46,312 bases of DNA, taken from positions 1 through 46,312 of the forward strand of contig CAILVY010000179.1 in assembly GCA_903837785.1 (NCBI GenBank), in the 5' to 3' direction. Shown here piece by piece: positions 10,301 to 17,573 of the stretch. The number at the start of each line of letters is the position of its first letter. Positions within the stretch are counted from its first letter, which is position 1. Origin of the DNA: Candidatus Hydrogenedentota bacterium. GTDB taxonomy: Bacteria; Hydrogenedentota; Hydrogenedentia; Hydrogenedentales; CAILVY01. A model generated the notes under the pieces. That model was not told the DNA's origin and made no database searches. It worked only from the letters and a program-made list of their open reading frames with translations. The position numbers and the translations under genes were made by a program.

Positions 10301-11886
10301 GCCATTGTCACCTCGTCGGCGGCAATAGTGCCCCAGCGCGTCGTGCCAAGTTCGAATGCCTCGGCGAGCTTCATGTTGACCGCCTGGCTCACGGCCGGAA
10401 TCAGCGTATCCGCCGTGACAGTGAATTCGGAACCGCTGACGGGGACAGGGCTGCGGCGGCCGCTTGCGTCGGGCTCGCCCAGCTTCATGCGGATGCACTC
10501 GATGCCCGTCATGACGCCGCCTTGCGCAAGGACTTTCACGGGCGCCGCCAAATACTGGATGTCAATGCCTTCCGCCAGCGCCGCTTCGATTTCCTCGTGC
10601 TCCGCCGGCATCTCCTCGCGCGTGCGGCGATAGAGGATAGTCACTTTATCCGCGTTCAAACGAATGGCCGTGCGCGCGGCGTCGATCGCCGTGTTGCCGC
10701 CGCCCACGATGACGACGTTCTTCCCCAGGCCCGTTTCTTCACCCAGCGCGTACTTGCGCAGGAAATCGATGCCGTGCACGACCCCCTGGCAGTCTTCGCC
10801 GGGGATGTCGAGCTTGCGGCTCTCGTGCGCGCCAATCGCGATGAACACAGCGTCGTACCCGCTGCGGAGTTCCTGGGCCGAAACATCCTTGCCCACCGCC
10901 GCCCCGGTCGAGAACGTCACGCCAAGCGAACGGATGCCTTTGAGGTCCCGTTCGAGGATCTCCGGCGGAAGCCGGTATTCCGGAATGCCCACGGAGAGCA
11001 TGCCGCCCAGCACGGGCAGCGATTCGAAGACCCGCACGTTGTGTCCGGATAGCGCCAGGAAGTGCGCTGCCGCGAGGCCCGCCGGCCCCGAACCGATGAT
11101 CGCGACAGACTTGCCCGTGGGCGCAATTTCCGCAGGCGGCTCGAACGCGGGGAACTGATCCATCGCGAAGCGCTTGAGGCCCCGGATATTGATGGGATCA
11201 TCCACCGCACCCCGGTTACATTTCAGTTCGCAGGGGTGGAAGCACACGCGTCCGCACACGGATGGCAGCGGATTCTCGCGCCAGATGACGTCGGCGGCTT
11301 CCTTGAACTTGCCCGCCGCAATGAGCGCGACATACGCCTGCACGCTCGAGTCGATGGGGCAGCCCGAACTGCACGCCGCGCGGCCCTTCTTGAGAATGAC
11401 GTTGGCATTCGGCGCGGCCTGGGCGTAGACCCGATCGATGGCCTTGCGCGTGCCGAGCTGGGCGTCGAACTGGCTCTTCACCTCGATGGGGCAGACCGCG
11501 GAACAATCGCCGCACATCGTGCACTTGTCAATGTCAATGAAGCGGGGCCGTTGAAGCACGGTTGCCGTGAAGTGGCCGGGCTCGCCGTCAAGTTTGACGA
11601 CATCGGCCAGCGTGAGCACGTCGATGTTCGGATCACGCATGCACTCGACCAGTTTCGGCGAGATGATGCACGTCGCGCAGTCGCCCGTGGGAAACGTCTT
11701 GTCCAGGCGGGCCATGCCGCCGCCCACCGCGGCCTTGTCTTCCACCAGATAGACATGGAACCCGGCGGCCGAGAGGTCGAGCGAGGCCTGAATGCCCGCC
11801 ACACCCGCGCCGCAGACCAGCACCGCGCCCGACGTCTTCTGCGATCCGGAGTCACATGCGGAAGGAGTAGTCTCGTTGCGTTCCAT
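7342..11886 (-). CDS. hdrA: Giant HdrA: split HdrA with inserted GltD/NfnB-like module plus a second HdrA
   Basis: Flavin-based electron-bifurcating subunit of 1514 residues. A first HdrA FAD domain begins at about 21 (CGAGVAGIQ), with a [4Fe-4S] motif CTMCGDCSAVCP at 122-133. It is then interrupted by a GltD/NfnB-like pyridine-nucleotide oxidoreductase (about 165-570) with CSSGCP, GSGPAG at 265-270 and GGGNTA at 395-400. A cysteine cluster CLNCGMCCECMRC (636-648) follows, and HdrA resumes (QCVGSRDSG near 735, YCSSVCCMAATKE). A second HdrA copy starts with VFVCHCGSN (940-948) and VVVASCTPRTHEPIF, followed by an FAD site VVGGGIAGM at about 1080. Two C-terminal [4Fe-4S] motifs lie at 1422-1433 and 1452-1463. 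The start at 11886 follows an AGGAAGG site 2 nt after the hdrB stop. The open frame continues upstream to 12279, but that part lies inside hdrB in another frame. Confidence 0.9.
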   Translation of the reverse strand: MERNETTPSACDSGSQKTSGAVLVCGAGVAGIQASLDLSAAGFHVYLVEDKAAVGGGMARLDKTFPTGDCATCIISPKLVECMRDPNIDVLTLADVVKLDGEPGHFTATVLQRPRFIDIDKCTMCGDCSAVCPIEVKSQFDAQLGTRKAIDRVYAQAAPNANVILKKGRAACSSGCPIDSSVQAYVALIAAGKFKEAADVIWRENPLPSVCGRVCFHPCELKCNRGAVDDPINIRGLKRFAMDQFPAFEPPAEIAPTGKSVAIIGSGPAGLAAAHFLALSGHNVRVFESLPVLGGMLSVGIPEYRLPPEILERDLKGIRSLGVTFSTGAAVGKDVSAQELRSGYDAVFIAIGAHESRKLDIPGEDCQGVVHGIDFLRKYALGEETGLGKNVVIVGGGNTAIDAARTAIRLNADKVTILYRRTREEMPAEHEEIEAALAEGIDIQYLAAPVKVLAQGGVMTGIECIRMKLGEPDASGRRSPVPVSGSEFTVTADTLIPAVSQAVNMKLAEAFELGTTRWGTIAADEVTMATSQAGVFAGGDVVLGPSSVIDAIAQGKRAAQSIDNFLSGQPVDKGLEKPVQRVNPLSDADIKQIKKKTERAERVTADEQPSAERVNDFREVEHTYSAEEAQREAQRCLNCGMCCECMRCVEVCKAGAIQHDQVAKTLDLEVGAVVLTPGFDAFDGAQRGEFGFGHAQNVVTNVQFERILSASGPTRGHIVRPSDGKTPKRLAFIQCVGSRDSGCGNDYCSSVCCMAATKEAILAKEHEPELDITIFYLDLRAYGKDFDRYYERAKKEKGVRYVRSFISRTFEMPDTKNIVLKYFGADLKQIEEEFDMVVLSLALEPSAALLEQAGKIGVELNQWGFAKTAELRPLDTSRPGVFVGGVFQEPKDIPDTVMQASAAAARVMALLAPARGTDVRTKQYPPQRDVTDEAPRIGVFVCHCGSNIASVVEVANVVERARQLPHVVYAEHTVYTCADDSQGRMKQNIAKHRLNRVVVASCTPRTHEPIFRDTLRDAGLNPYLLEMVNIREQCSWVHAGDAQKATDKAHDLVRMVVARAAESTALKDATVPVNNGALVVGGGIAGMTAALALADQGFPVHLVEKSGTLGGTARRIQRTLDGADVQAFLNEAVERVTANPRISVHLNARASEVTGHIGAFTSKITAGGESRKVKHGVVVVATGATEHTPTTYGYGKSDKVLTQLELSERLGQGKVSLPDKATIVMIQCVEQRNEERPYCSRVCCTTAVKNALELREKYPNARIMVLYRDMRTYGFREAAYREAREKGVLFIRYEPEQPPELSLNGSLRLRVQEPALGRTLEVAPDMLVLAAPMTPRADRGELSELLRVPLNADGFFLEAHVKLRPVDFASEGLFLCGTAHAPKSISESISQANAVAGRAASILSRKAMPVSGQIAWVDPDKCISCMTCVHVCPYHAPAVGFNNKAEVQGAVCMGCGSCTAECPAKAIELRHYLDNQILRALDNLLAGHSLAESVEASYPENVGVAPPRWHKGLD

Positions 11887-11888
11887 GA

Positions 11889-12785
11889 TTATGACCTTCC
11901 TCCGGTCTGCCCCGCCGCCACGGCGCGCCGCGCCGAGAGCGGGGCCGCACTGATCGTCAACGCTTCGAGGCCCAGGGCGCCCGGCTCCAATCCCAGCGCG
12001 AGGCCCAGGAGCTGCGTAATGTAGATGACCGGAATGTCCGGCAGGTTGCCCTGGCCCTTCTTCGCCTCGGCCTGCCGGAAATCGAGATTGAGTTGGCACA
12101 GCGGGCAAGCCACCACGATACACTCCGCACCCGCGCGATGCGCCATCGTAAGCAGCCGGTTGCCCAGGCGGTTCACGGTTTCGGTCTTGCTGATCGACAG
12201 GCTCGCGCCGCAGCACTCGGTCTTGTACGGCCAGTCCACCGGCTCGGCGCCCGCCGCTTTCACCAGTTCGTCCATGCACGTGGGATGCTCCGGATCGTCG
12301 AACGCCACCACCTCCGGCGGCCGCGAAAGCAGGCAGCCGTAATAGGAGGCGACCCGCAGGCCCGGAAAGGGATTCGTGATCCGCTTGGCGACTTCCTGCG
12401 CGCCCAAATCATTGAAAAGGACGTCGAGGATGTGCCGCACTTTCACGCCGCCATCATAGGCCGCTTCCGTGATGCGCTCCGCGCGGTCCCGCTCCTGGGG
12501 GCTGTGCTGCACCTTGTGGTTGGCGGTGCGCAGCCGCGCATAGCACGACGCGCACGCGGTGAGCACCTCCGAAAAGCCGGCCGCTTTGGCCTTCTGCAGA
12601 TTCACGACCGGCAGCGCCACGGCCAGCGAGGCATTGCTCGAGTGGGCGGGCGTGGAGCCGCAGCATACCCAGTCGGGAATGTCCACGATCTCAATGCCCA
12701 GCGCCTGGCACATGGCACGGGTGGACTTGTCGAAGTCCCACGCCGTGGACTCGAGACTGCACCCGGGGAAGAACGCGTACTTCAC
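11889..12785 (-). CDS. hdrB: Heterodisulfide reductase subunit B
   Basis: HdrB, 298 residues, which carries the non-cubane [4Fe-4S] centres that reduce a disulfide or act as a relay in Hdr-like complexes. Both CCG-type motifs are intact. The N-terminal one is C9, C41-C42 (WVCCGS) and C78xxC81. The C-terminal one is YYGC, TECCGAS and CPLCQLN. The start overlaps the hdrC stop by 4 nt (ATGA), so the two subunits are translationally coupled, and HdrA follows 2 nt after the stop. The tail after residue 270 is alanine-rich and shows no motif. In an organism without methanogenic CoM/CoB thiols the electron acceptor is not known from sequence. Confidence 0.93.
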   Translation of the reverse strand: MKYAFFPGCSLESTAWDFDKSTRAMCQALGIEIVDIPDWVCCGSTPAHSSNASLAVALPVVNLQKAKAAGFSEVLTACASCYARLRTANHKVQHSPQERDRAERITEAAYDGGVKVRHILDVLFNDLGAQEVAKRITNPFPGLRVASYYGCLLSRPPEVVAFDDPEHPTCMDELVKAAGAEPVDWPYKTECCGASLSISKTETVNRLGNRLLTMAHRAGAECIVVACPLCQLNLDFRQAEAKKGQGNLPDIPVIYITQLLGLALGLEPGALGLEALTISAAPLSARRAVAAGQTGGRS

Positions 12786-13342
12786 CGTTTCTTTTCCTCC
12801 TCTTGTGCCCGCTGGAACACCTTGCGCACCAGCTTGGCGCTCTTCGAGAAGTGGGGCAAGAAGGCCAGCTTGCGCTTGGCCAGCATCCTGGGGACCTTGT
12901 CCATGTCGGCGAACAAGTCGCGGGACGTGAGCTTGTACAGCGTCATCATGCCAAGTTCAAAGACCCGGCCGTGCCACCGCACGCTCGTCAGAAACGCCTT
13001 GTTGAAGCTCGTGGCGCGCGCGTCCGCCACCTCGGCCTTGCGCTCGACGGCCATCATTCTCAGGGCGTCCATCACGGCCGCCACGTCGATGCCCATCGGG
13101 CAGCGGGTGGAACAGGCCTCGCACGAGGCGCACGCCCAAATCGCTTCCGATTCGAGAATCTCGTCTTTGGCGCCCAGATGCACCAGCCGCATGATCTGAC
13201 TGGACATGAGGTCCATGTCGGGAGCGACCGGGCACCCGGACGAACATTTATGACACTGGAAACACGCGCTGGCGGGCGTGCCGCTGCGGCGTTCCACCTC
13301 GCGCACGAGCGAGGCGTCTGTCCATTGAAGCGTGTCATTCAT
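12782..13342 (-). CDS. hdrC: Heterodisulfide reductase subunit C
   Basis: HdrC, 186 residues, a soluble two-cluster ferredoxin-like subunit that links HdrA to HdrB. Two classical [4Fe-4S] motifs are visible, CFQCHKCSSGCP (27-38) and CASCEACSTRCP (70-81), the second followed by the helix MGIDVAAVMDALR typical of HdrC. The C-terminal third is basic and helical and lacks transmembrane segments, so this is the soluble HdrC form rather than the membrane HdrE-linked form. It starts 5 nt after the glutamine amidotransferase gene and overlaps hdrB by 4 nt. Confidence 0.93.
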   Translation of the reverse strand: MNDTLQWTDASLVREVERRSGTPASACFQCHKCSSGCPVAPDMDLMSSQIMRLVHLGAKDEILESEAIWACASCEACSTRCPMGIDVAAVMDALRMMAVERKAEVADARATSFNKAFLTSVRWHGRVFELGMMTLYKLTSRDLFADMDKVPRMLAKRKLAFLPHFSKSAKLVRKVFQRAQEEEKKR

Positions 13343-13347
13343 GGCGT

Positions 13348-16014
13348 CTATTCACCTACTTCGTCCTTTGGCTGTTCCTTGACCTTCTTCAGCGGCGCAA
13401 CCTTCTGATAGACCTGTTCCGGCGGTTTGATCACGCCGTTCACCGTCAGCAAATCCCGCTCGATTTGCACGCCGAAAAGCCGTTCATTCTCGCGAAGATA
13501 CGGCAGAATCAATTGCCAGTCTTCGGGCGTAAGCGGCAAGTACGCGCCGCCGTTCAACTGGTCTTCCACGAGCGTGCGGTGCGGGTCGCGCACATACACC
13601 GCGCCGCCGGAAGCCAGCGACAGGAGGTTCCCGCCGGCGTAGGGCAGTTCCAGCGGAATCACTTTGCCGTCCTTGTCGAAGCGGATGCCGTTCACGATGA
13701 CGAACCCCCCGCCGTCCAGCGGATCGCCGGCCATGAACGATTCCGCGAGGAAATCCAGCGCGGTGCCGTTGATGACGACGCGCGGCTTGCCCACCGCGTT
13801 GATCAGCGGGCGGCCCGCCGCGTTGCCCATGACGAAGACCGTCCCGCCCTTGGCGCCGTAGAGGAATGTCTGGCCGGCATCGCCGTATATGACCATCTTC
13901 CCGCGCTTCGCGATCTGGCCGAGCTGGTCCTGCGCGTTGCCGTGCACATACGCCTCAAGGCCGTCCATGCCCGAGCCGAGATAATCGCCGGGGTTGTCGA
14001 AGCAGTCGACGCGGAGGCCGTCGGTCGCCGGGCCGAAACCCGCGGCGTGAAAGCGCGTTCCCCGCGAGTTGTAGTGCATGAGATGGCGCCACCCGAGTCT
14101 GTAGGCATTCACCGCGAGCCGCGCATCGCAGTCGTCGCCCTGGGCGGAGAAGCCGCGCGCATCGATCAGGAGTGTCTGCTCCGCATCCTGGGGCGCGCGG
14201 AGCAGGCTCCTTGTTTCCCAAGTGACGCGGCGGCACGCGCTTTCGCGCGCATCGTCAAAGAGCGGCTGCTGCGAGAACAGATGCTCGAGCCCGCCCCGCA
14301 GGATCGTGAGAACCGTGCTGCGCTTCTTCGTCCCGGTCGGATATCGGAAGTCCATGGCGCGCGTAAAGACGTCGATGCCGAGATGCGGCGCGCGCGCGCC
14401 CGTCTTCGCGGCAAGCTCCGCCGAAACGTTGCGGAGGCGGTCGTAATCCATCCCGGCGATTGCGTCCGAGAGATACTGGAACAACCCGTTGGCGTCATTA
14501 TCCCGCAGCGCGGCATCAATCGCCATCACGTCTTCCGCGGCCGGCGCGGATACGCTGACCGGCACACTCAGATCGCAGTGAACCTGATCGCGCGGCGTCG
14601 ATACGGGCATGCCGAACTTGTCGGTCGTGTACAGATGGCAGCGCGGCGCCTGGCCGTCGGCGGCCGTCTTCGACTCCGGAATGACGTTGAAGAGAAAGGC
14701 GCCGCCGTCCGTGTAGCTGCCGCCGCGCGCGTTCCAGTACTGATCCGCCACCGGCATGAAGCGCGGGTCTTCGCTGTTGAGGCTTGCCAGGGTGGCGTCG
14801 ATGGCCTGCTTTTCCGAGCAGATCAGGCCGATGGACACGTCCTTACCTTCCTGCAGCGCAAAGACCTGCGGCCGCAGCATGGCGGTGTCGGTGATCCCGA
14901 GGAGCTGGAATCCGTTGGATTCCGTCAGCGTTCGCGCAATGATGAAGAACCACGGGCCGTCGGGCGAGCCGTGCATGTGCGCCGCCTGGATCTGGCGGTA
15001 AATCTGCTGCCGGGCCGCGGGAAGCCGGTCGAAATCGAGTTCGGCCGTCGGCGCCAGCGCCTCGATGATGTACTCGATCGGGTACTTGTATACCCGGTTC
15101 ATCAAATCGAAGAGCATGACCGAGGTTTCCGTGTCCGTGAGGAAGCGCGGAAACAGGTTGCGCTGCGCCAGGTACTCACAGACCGAAACGTAGTTCGCGA
15201 AGTCCCCGTTGTGCACGAGCGCCTCGTTCATCCCGATGAACGGATGCGCTCCGCCCGGATGCCACACGCGGCCGCGGGTCGGATAGCGCTGATGCGCGAT
15301 CCAGACATGCGCACGCACGTCTTCCATCTTGTAGTACTGCACAGACGCCTCGGCATATCCCACAATCTTGATGATCACGAGGTTGCGGGCGTGCGACATG
15401 ACGAACGCGCGCTTCTCGCCAAGCGAGGCGTAGAACTCGTCGTTCAGCTTGTTCGAATTCTGGAAGACAAACTCATCCTCGATCTCGCGCTCGGTGAATC
15501 CGGTCAGTTGCTTCTCGGCGGCGAATTGCTCGAGCACGGCGGACTTGACGCGCACGAAGTAGCGCGCGACATCCGGCGGCTGGATTTCGAGCAGGGGCAC
15601 GTCGCGATAGTCGTCCACTGTCGGGATCAGGCCGCCCTGGAACACCTCGAAGTACGGCTCGATGTACTGCTGCTCGATTGCGGTGCGCGCCGTGGGATCC
15701 AGCAGGGCGATTTGCAGGATATAGCACTCCTCCAGCACCTTGCGCGAGACGCCGACGTCCTCGGGGGCAAAACCGCATGCGGCAATGCCGCCGCCTTTGC
15801 CGTTGCCCCGGTTGCGCATCTGGATGGACGGCTCGTAGATGTGCTTTCCGCGCACGGGCACGGTGCACGCGAAGCCGGTCACGCCGCAGCCGCCTTCGGC
15901 TTCCGGGGACTTCTTGTACCAGTCGTCCTGGGGCCGGAGCTGCGCCCGCGCGCGCATGTAGGTCTCAAACCGGTCAAAGACCGCCTTTGGGGTGTTGATC
16001 CTGTCCATGGTCAT
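13348..16014 (-). CDS. Glutamine amidotransferase (class II) fused to GltS GXGXG domain
   Basis: An 888-residue protein with a class II glutamine amidotransferase domain (about 40-420) and a glutamate-synthase alpha-subunit C-terminal GXGXG beta-helix (about 640-830; GDAGQTFLYGAKGG, VFVMGNAAGR). It lacks the FMN/Fe-S synthase domain that normally sits between them; that domain is encoded by the two genes upstream. The likely nucleophile is C43 in GGCGVTGF, so a 42-residue extension must be cleaved or the domain works differently. Supporting motifs are QMRNRGNGKGGG, HQRYPTRGRVWHPGGAHPF and MNEALVHNGDF. The start at 16014 is chosen for its ATGA overlap with the previous stop; an ATG two codons on (16008) is possible. 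Role: ammonia release from glutamine for a glutamate synthase-like or N-methylglutamate synthase-like (MgsA+MgsB) enzyme. Confidence 0.86.
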   Translation of the reverse strand: MTMDRINTPKAVFDRFETYMRARAQLRPQDDWYKKSPEAEGGCGVTGFACTVPVRGKHIYEPSIQMRNRGNGKGGGIAACGFAPEDVGVSRKVLEECYILQIALLDPTARTAIEQQYIEPYFEVFQGGLIPTVDDYRDVPLLEIQPPDVARYFVRVKSAVLEQFAAEKQLTGFTEREIEDEFVFQNSNKLNDEFYASLGEKRAFVMSHARNLVIIKIVGYAEASVQYYKMEDVRAHVWIAHQRYPTRGRVWHPGGAHPFIGMNEALVHNGDFANYVSVCEYLAQRNLFPRFLTDTETSVMLFDLMNRVYKYPIEYIIEALAPTAELDFDRLPAARQQIYRQIQAAHMHGSPDGPWFFIIARTLTESNGFQLLGITDTAMLRPQVFALQEGKDVSIGLICSEKQAIDATLASLNSEDPRFMPVADQYWNARGGSYTDGGAFLFNVIPESKTAADGQAPRCHLYTTDKFGMPVSTPRDQVHCDLSVPVSVSAPAAEDVMAIDAALRDNDANGLFQYLSDAIAGMDYDRLRNVSAELAAKTGARAPHLGIDVFTRAMDFRYPTGTKKRSTVLTILRGGLEHLFSQQPLFDDARESACRRVTWETRSLLRAPQDAEQTLLIDARGFSAQGDDCDARLAVNAYRLGWRHLMHYNSRGTRFHAAGFGPATDGLRVDCFDNPGDYLGSGMDGLEAYVHGNAQDQLGQIAKRGKMVIYGDAGQTFLYGAKGGTVFVMGNAAGRPLINAVGKPRVVINGTALDFLAESFMAGDPLDGGGFVIVNGIRFDKDGKVIPLELPYAGGNLLSLASGGAVYVRDPHRTLVEDQLNGGAYLPLTPEDWQLILPYLRENERLFGVQIERDLLTVNGVIKPPEQVYQKVAPLKKVKEQPKDEVGE

Positions 16015-17567
16015 CCTTCGGTCGCGTTTTCGTAATCGAGATGGGTGAGCAGGTCGGTGCGTCCCCGCAGCGCCGCCACGGAGTCCAGCCCGAGCCGGCA
16101 GAGGATATCCACGATGATCTCGCGCCAGGCGTGATACAGATTGACAAGCCGCTGCGTGTTCCACTCGATGGAGACGAGTTCCAGGAGTTCGCTGTCGGTC
16201 GTGCAGATGCCCCGGGGGCAGCCGCGTCCGCTCTCGCAGCAGCCGCAGCGGATACATTCGAGCGCAACCAGTTCCGCCGTGCCGATCACCACGCCGTCCG
16301 CGCCCAGGGCGATCGCTTTCGCCACATCGTGGGGCGTCCGGATGCCGCCGCTGGCGATCAGCGTAATCTCATCGCGAACGCCTTCCGCGGCCAGAAACTG
16401 ATGACACTGGTTGATGGCGTACTCGATGGGCATCGCGATGTTCTTCTTCGCGATGTTCGGCGCGGCACCCGTGCCGCCGTAGCTGCCGTCGATGTGCACG
16501 ATGTGCGCGCCGGCACAATACACGCCCACGGCCACCATGTCCACGTCGCCCGGCGTCGAAACCTTCGCGGACAGAAGCGCCCTCGGATTCACGTGCGCGA
16601 TCCAGTCGAGGTGCTTCTTGTGGTCCTCAATCGAGTACACGCTGTGAAACGGGAACGGAGAGAAGAGGGAAGTGCCCACGACCGCTTCGCGCATCGCGGC
16701 CACTTCGGGCGTGTTCTTGTCGCCGAGCAAGTGCCCGCCCAGGCCGGGCTTGGCGCCCTGGGCGTACTTGAACTCGACGATCCGGGCGCGGCTGATCGTT
16801 TCTTCGCGCACGCCGAAGAGCCCCGTGGCCACTTGCGTAATCATGTGGTCGGCATACGGAATCATGCGCTCGGGATAACCGCCTTCGCCGGTGCAGCTGA
16901 AGGAGTTCCAGGCCGTGGCCACGCGCGCCTTCCCGAGCAGGGCGCGGATATTCGTCGAGCCGAAGGACATGCCTCCGCCGTACCACGGGACATCGATCTT
17001 GACCTTCGGGCGCGAATCGTTGCGGCGGTTCAGCAGCACCTCGGTCGAGATGTCCTCGCGCCGCAGATCCCTGGGCGGCGCGTCCGGAAAACGAAAACGC
17101 AGCTTGTCGAAGCCGCCGCCCGATGCGCCAATCTCGGATTCGAGATGCGCAGGCGGACGCCCGCCGGTCTCTGCCATCGCCCAGGTGCTGGCGAGCAAAT
17201 CCGGGGTCCATCTGTAATCGCCCATCGTCTCAAAAACGGGGTTCTCCGAAAGCGAGAGGGCTCCGGCCGGGCACGCCGCCACGCAATAGTGGTCCGTCTT
17301 CTCGCAGTCGAATCCCATGCAACGATAGTCAAAGGGCCGGATGGGCTGGCGGTAACCCTCCGGGCGAACGTGCACGCCGTTCGGGCAGAGGCTCACGCAT
17401 TTGCCGCAGGCCAGGCACCGCGAATCGCGGTGAACGCTGAATTTGCCGATCTCGTTCCGGTAGCGCGGCGGCGCAGGGTGGACTTCGCGCGACACTTCCG
17501 CGTGCGGCGCGGCCGCGGCGTCAAGTTCCGGCGCGATGGCCGGGGCGGAGGGCGTGTTCGTGCTCAT
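16011..17567 (-). CDS. Ferredoxin-FMN glutamate synthase-like synthase subunit (copy 1)
   Basis: A 518-residue protein like archaeal-type GltB/GlxD/MgsC: an N-terminal ferredoxin region followed by the FMN-binding glutamate synthase barrel. Cluster motifs are CLACGKCVSLCP (51-62) and C83, C88, C95, C99 (HYCVAACP). The barrel shows VPWYGGGMSFGS, the EFKYAQGAKPGLGG loop of the 2-oxoglutarate/FMN region, HIDGSYGGTGAAP, and LIASGGIRTPHDVAKAIALG for phosphate binding of FMN. Near the C-terminus lies CIRCGCCESGRGCPRGIC, corresponding to the [3Fe-4S] segment of GltS. It begins 6 nt after the stop of its paralogue and overlaps the amidotransferase gene by 4 nt. Expected reaction: reductive amination of 2-oxoglutarate (or transfer to methylamine) using electrons from the ferredoxin region. 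Confidence 0.87.
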   Translation of the reverse strand: MSTNTPSAPAIAPELDAAAAPHAEVSREVHPAPPRYRNEIGKFSVHRDSRCLACGKCVSLCPNGVHVRPEGYRQPIRPFDYRCMGFDCEKTDHYCVAACPAGALSLSENPVFETMGDYRWTPDLLASTWAMAETGGRPPAHLESEIGASGGGFDKLRFRFPDAPPRDLRREDISTEVLLNRRNDSRPKVKIDVPWYGGGMSFGSTNIRALLGKARVATAWNSFSCTGEGGYPERMIPYADHMITQVATGLFGVREETISRARIVEFKYAQGAKPGLGGHLLGDKNTPEVAAMREAVVGTSLFSPFPFHSVYSIEDHKKHLDWIAHVNPRALLSAKVSTPGDVDMVAVGVYCAGAHIVHIDGSYGGTGAAPNIAKKNIAMPIEYAINQCHQFLAAEGVRDEITLIASGGIRTPHDVAKAIALGADGVVIGTAELVALECIRCGCCESGRGCPRGICTTDSELLELVSIEWNTQRLVNLYHAWREIIVDILCRLGLDSVAALRGRTDLLTHLDYENATEG

Positions 17568-17573
17568 AGCGGT

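Noticed and set aside
7423..11052. A 1209-codon open frame on the plus strand opposite hdrA
   Set aside because: Arginine/alanine-rich shadow of a high-GC gene; no motif, no ribosome site, fully antisense to a gene with clear domains.
11887..12279. Upstream extension of the hdrA frame by 131 codons
   Set aside because: It lies entirely within hdrB in another frame and has no family similarity; ATG 11886 has a good ribosome site.
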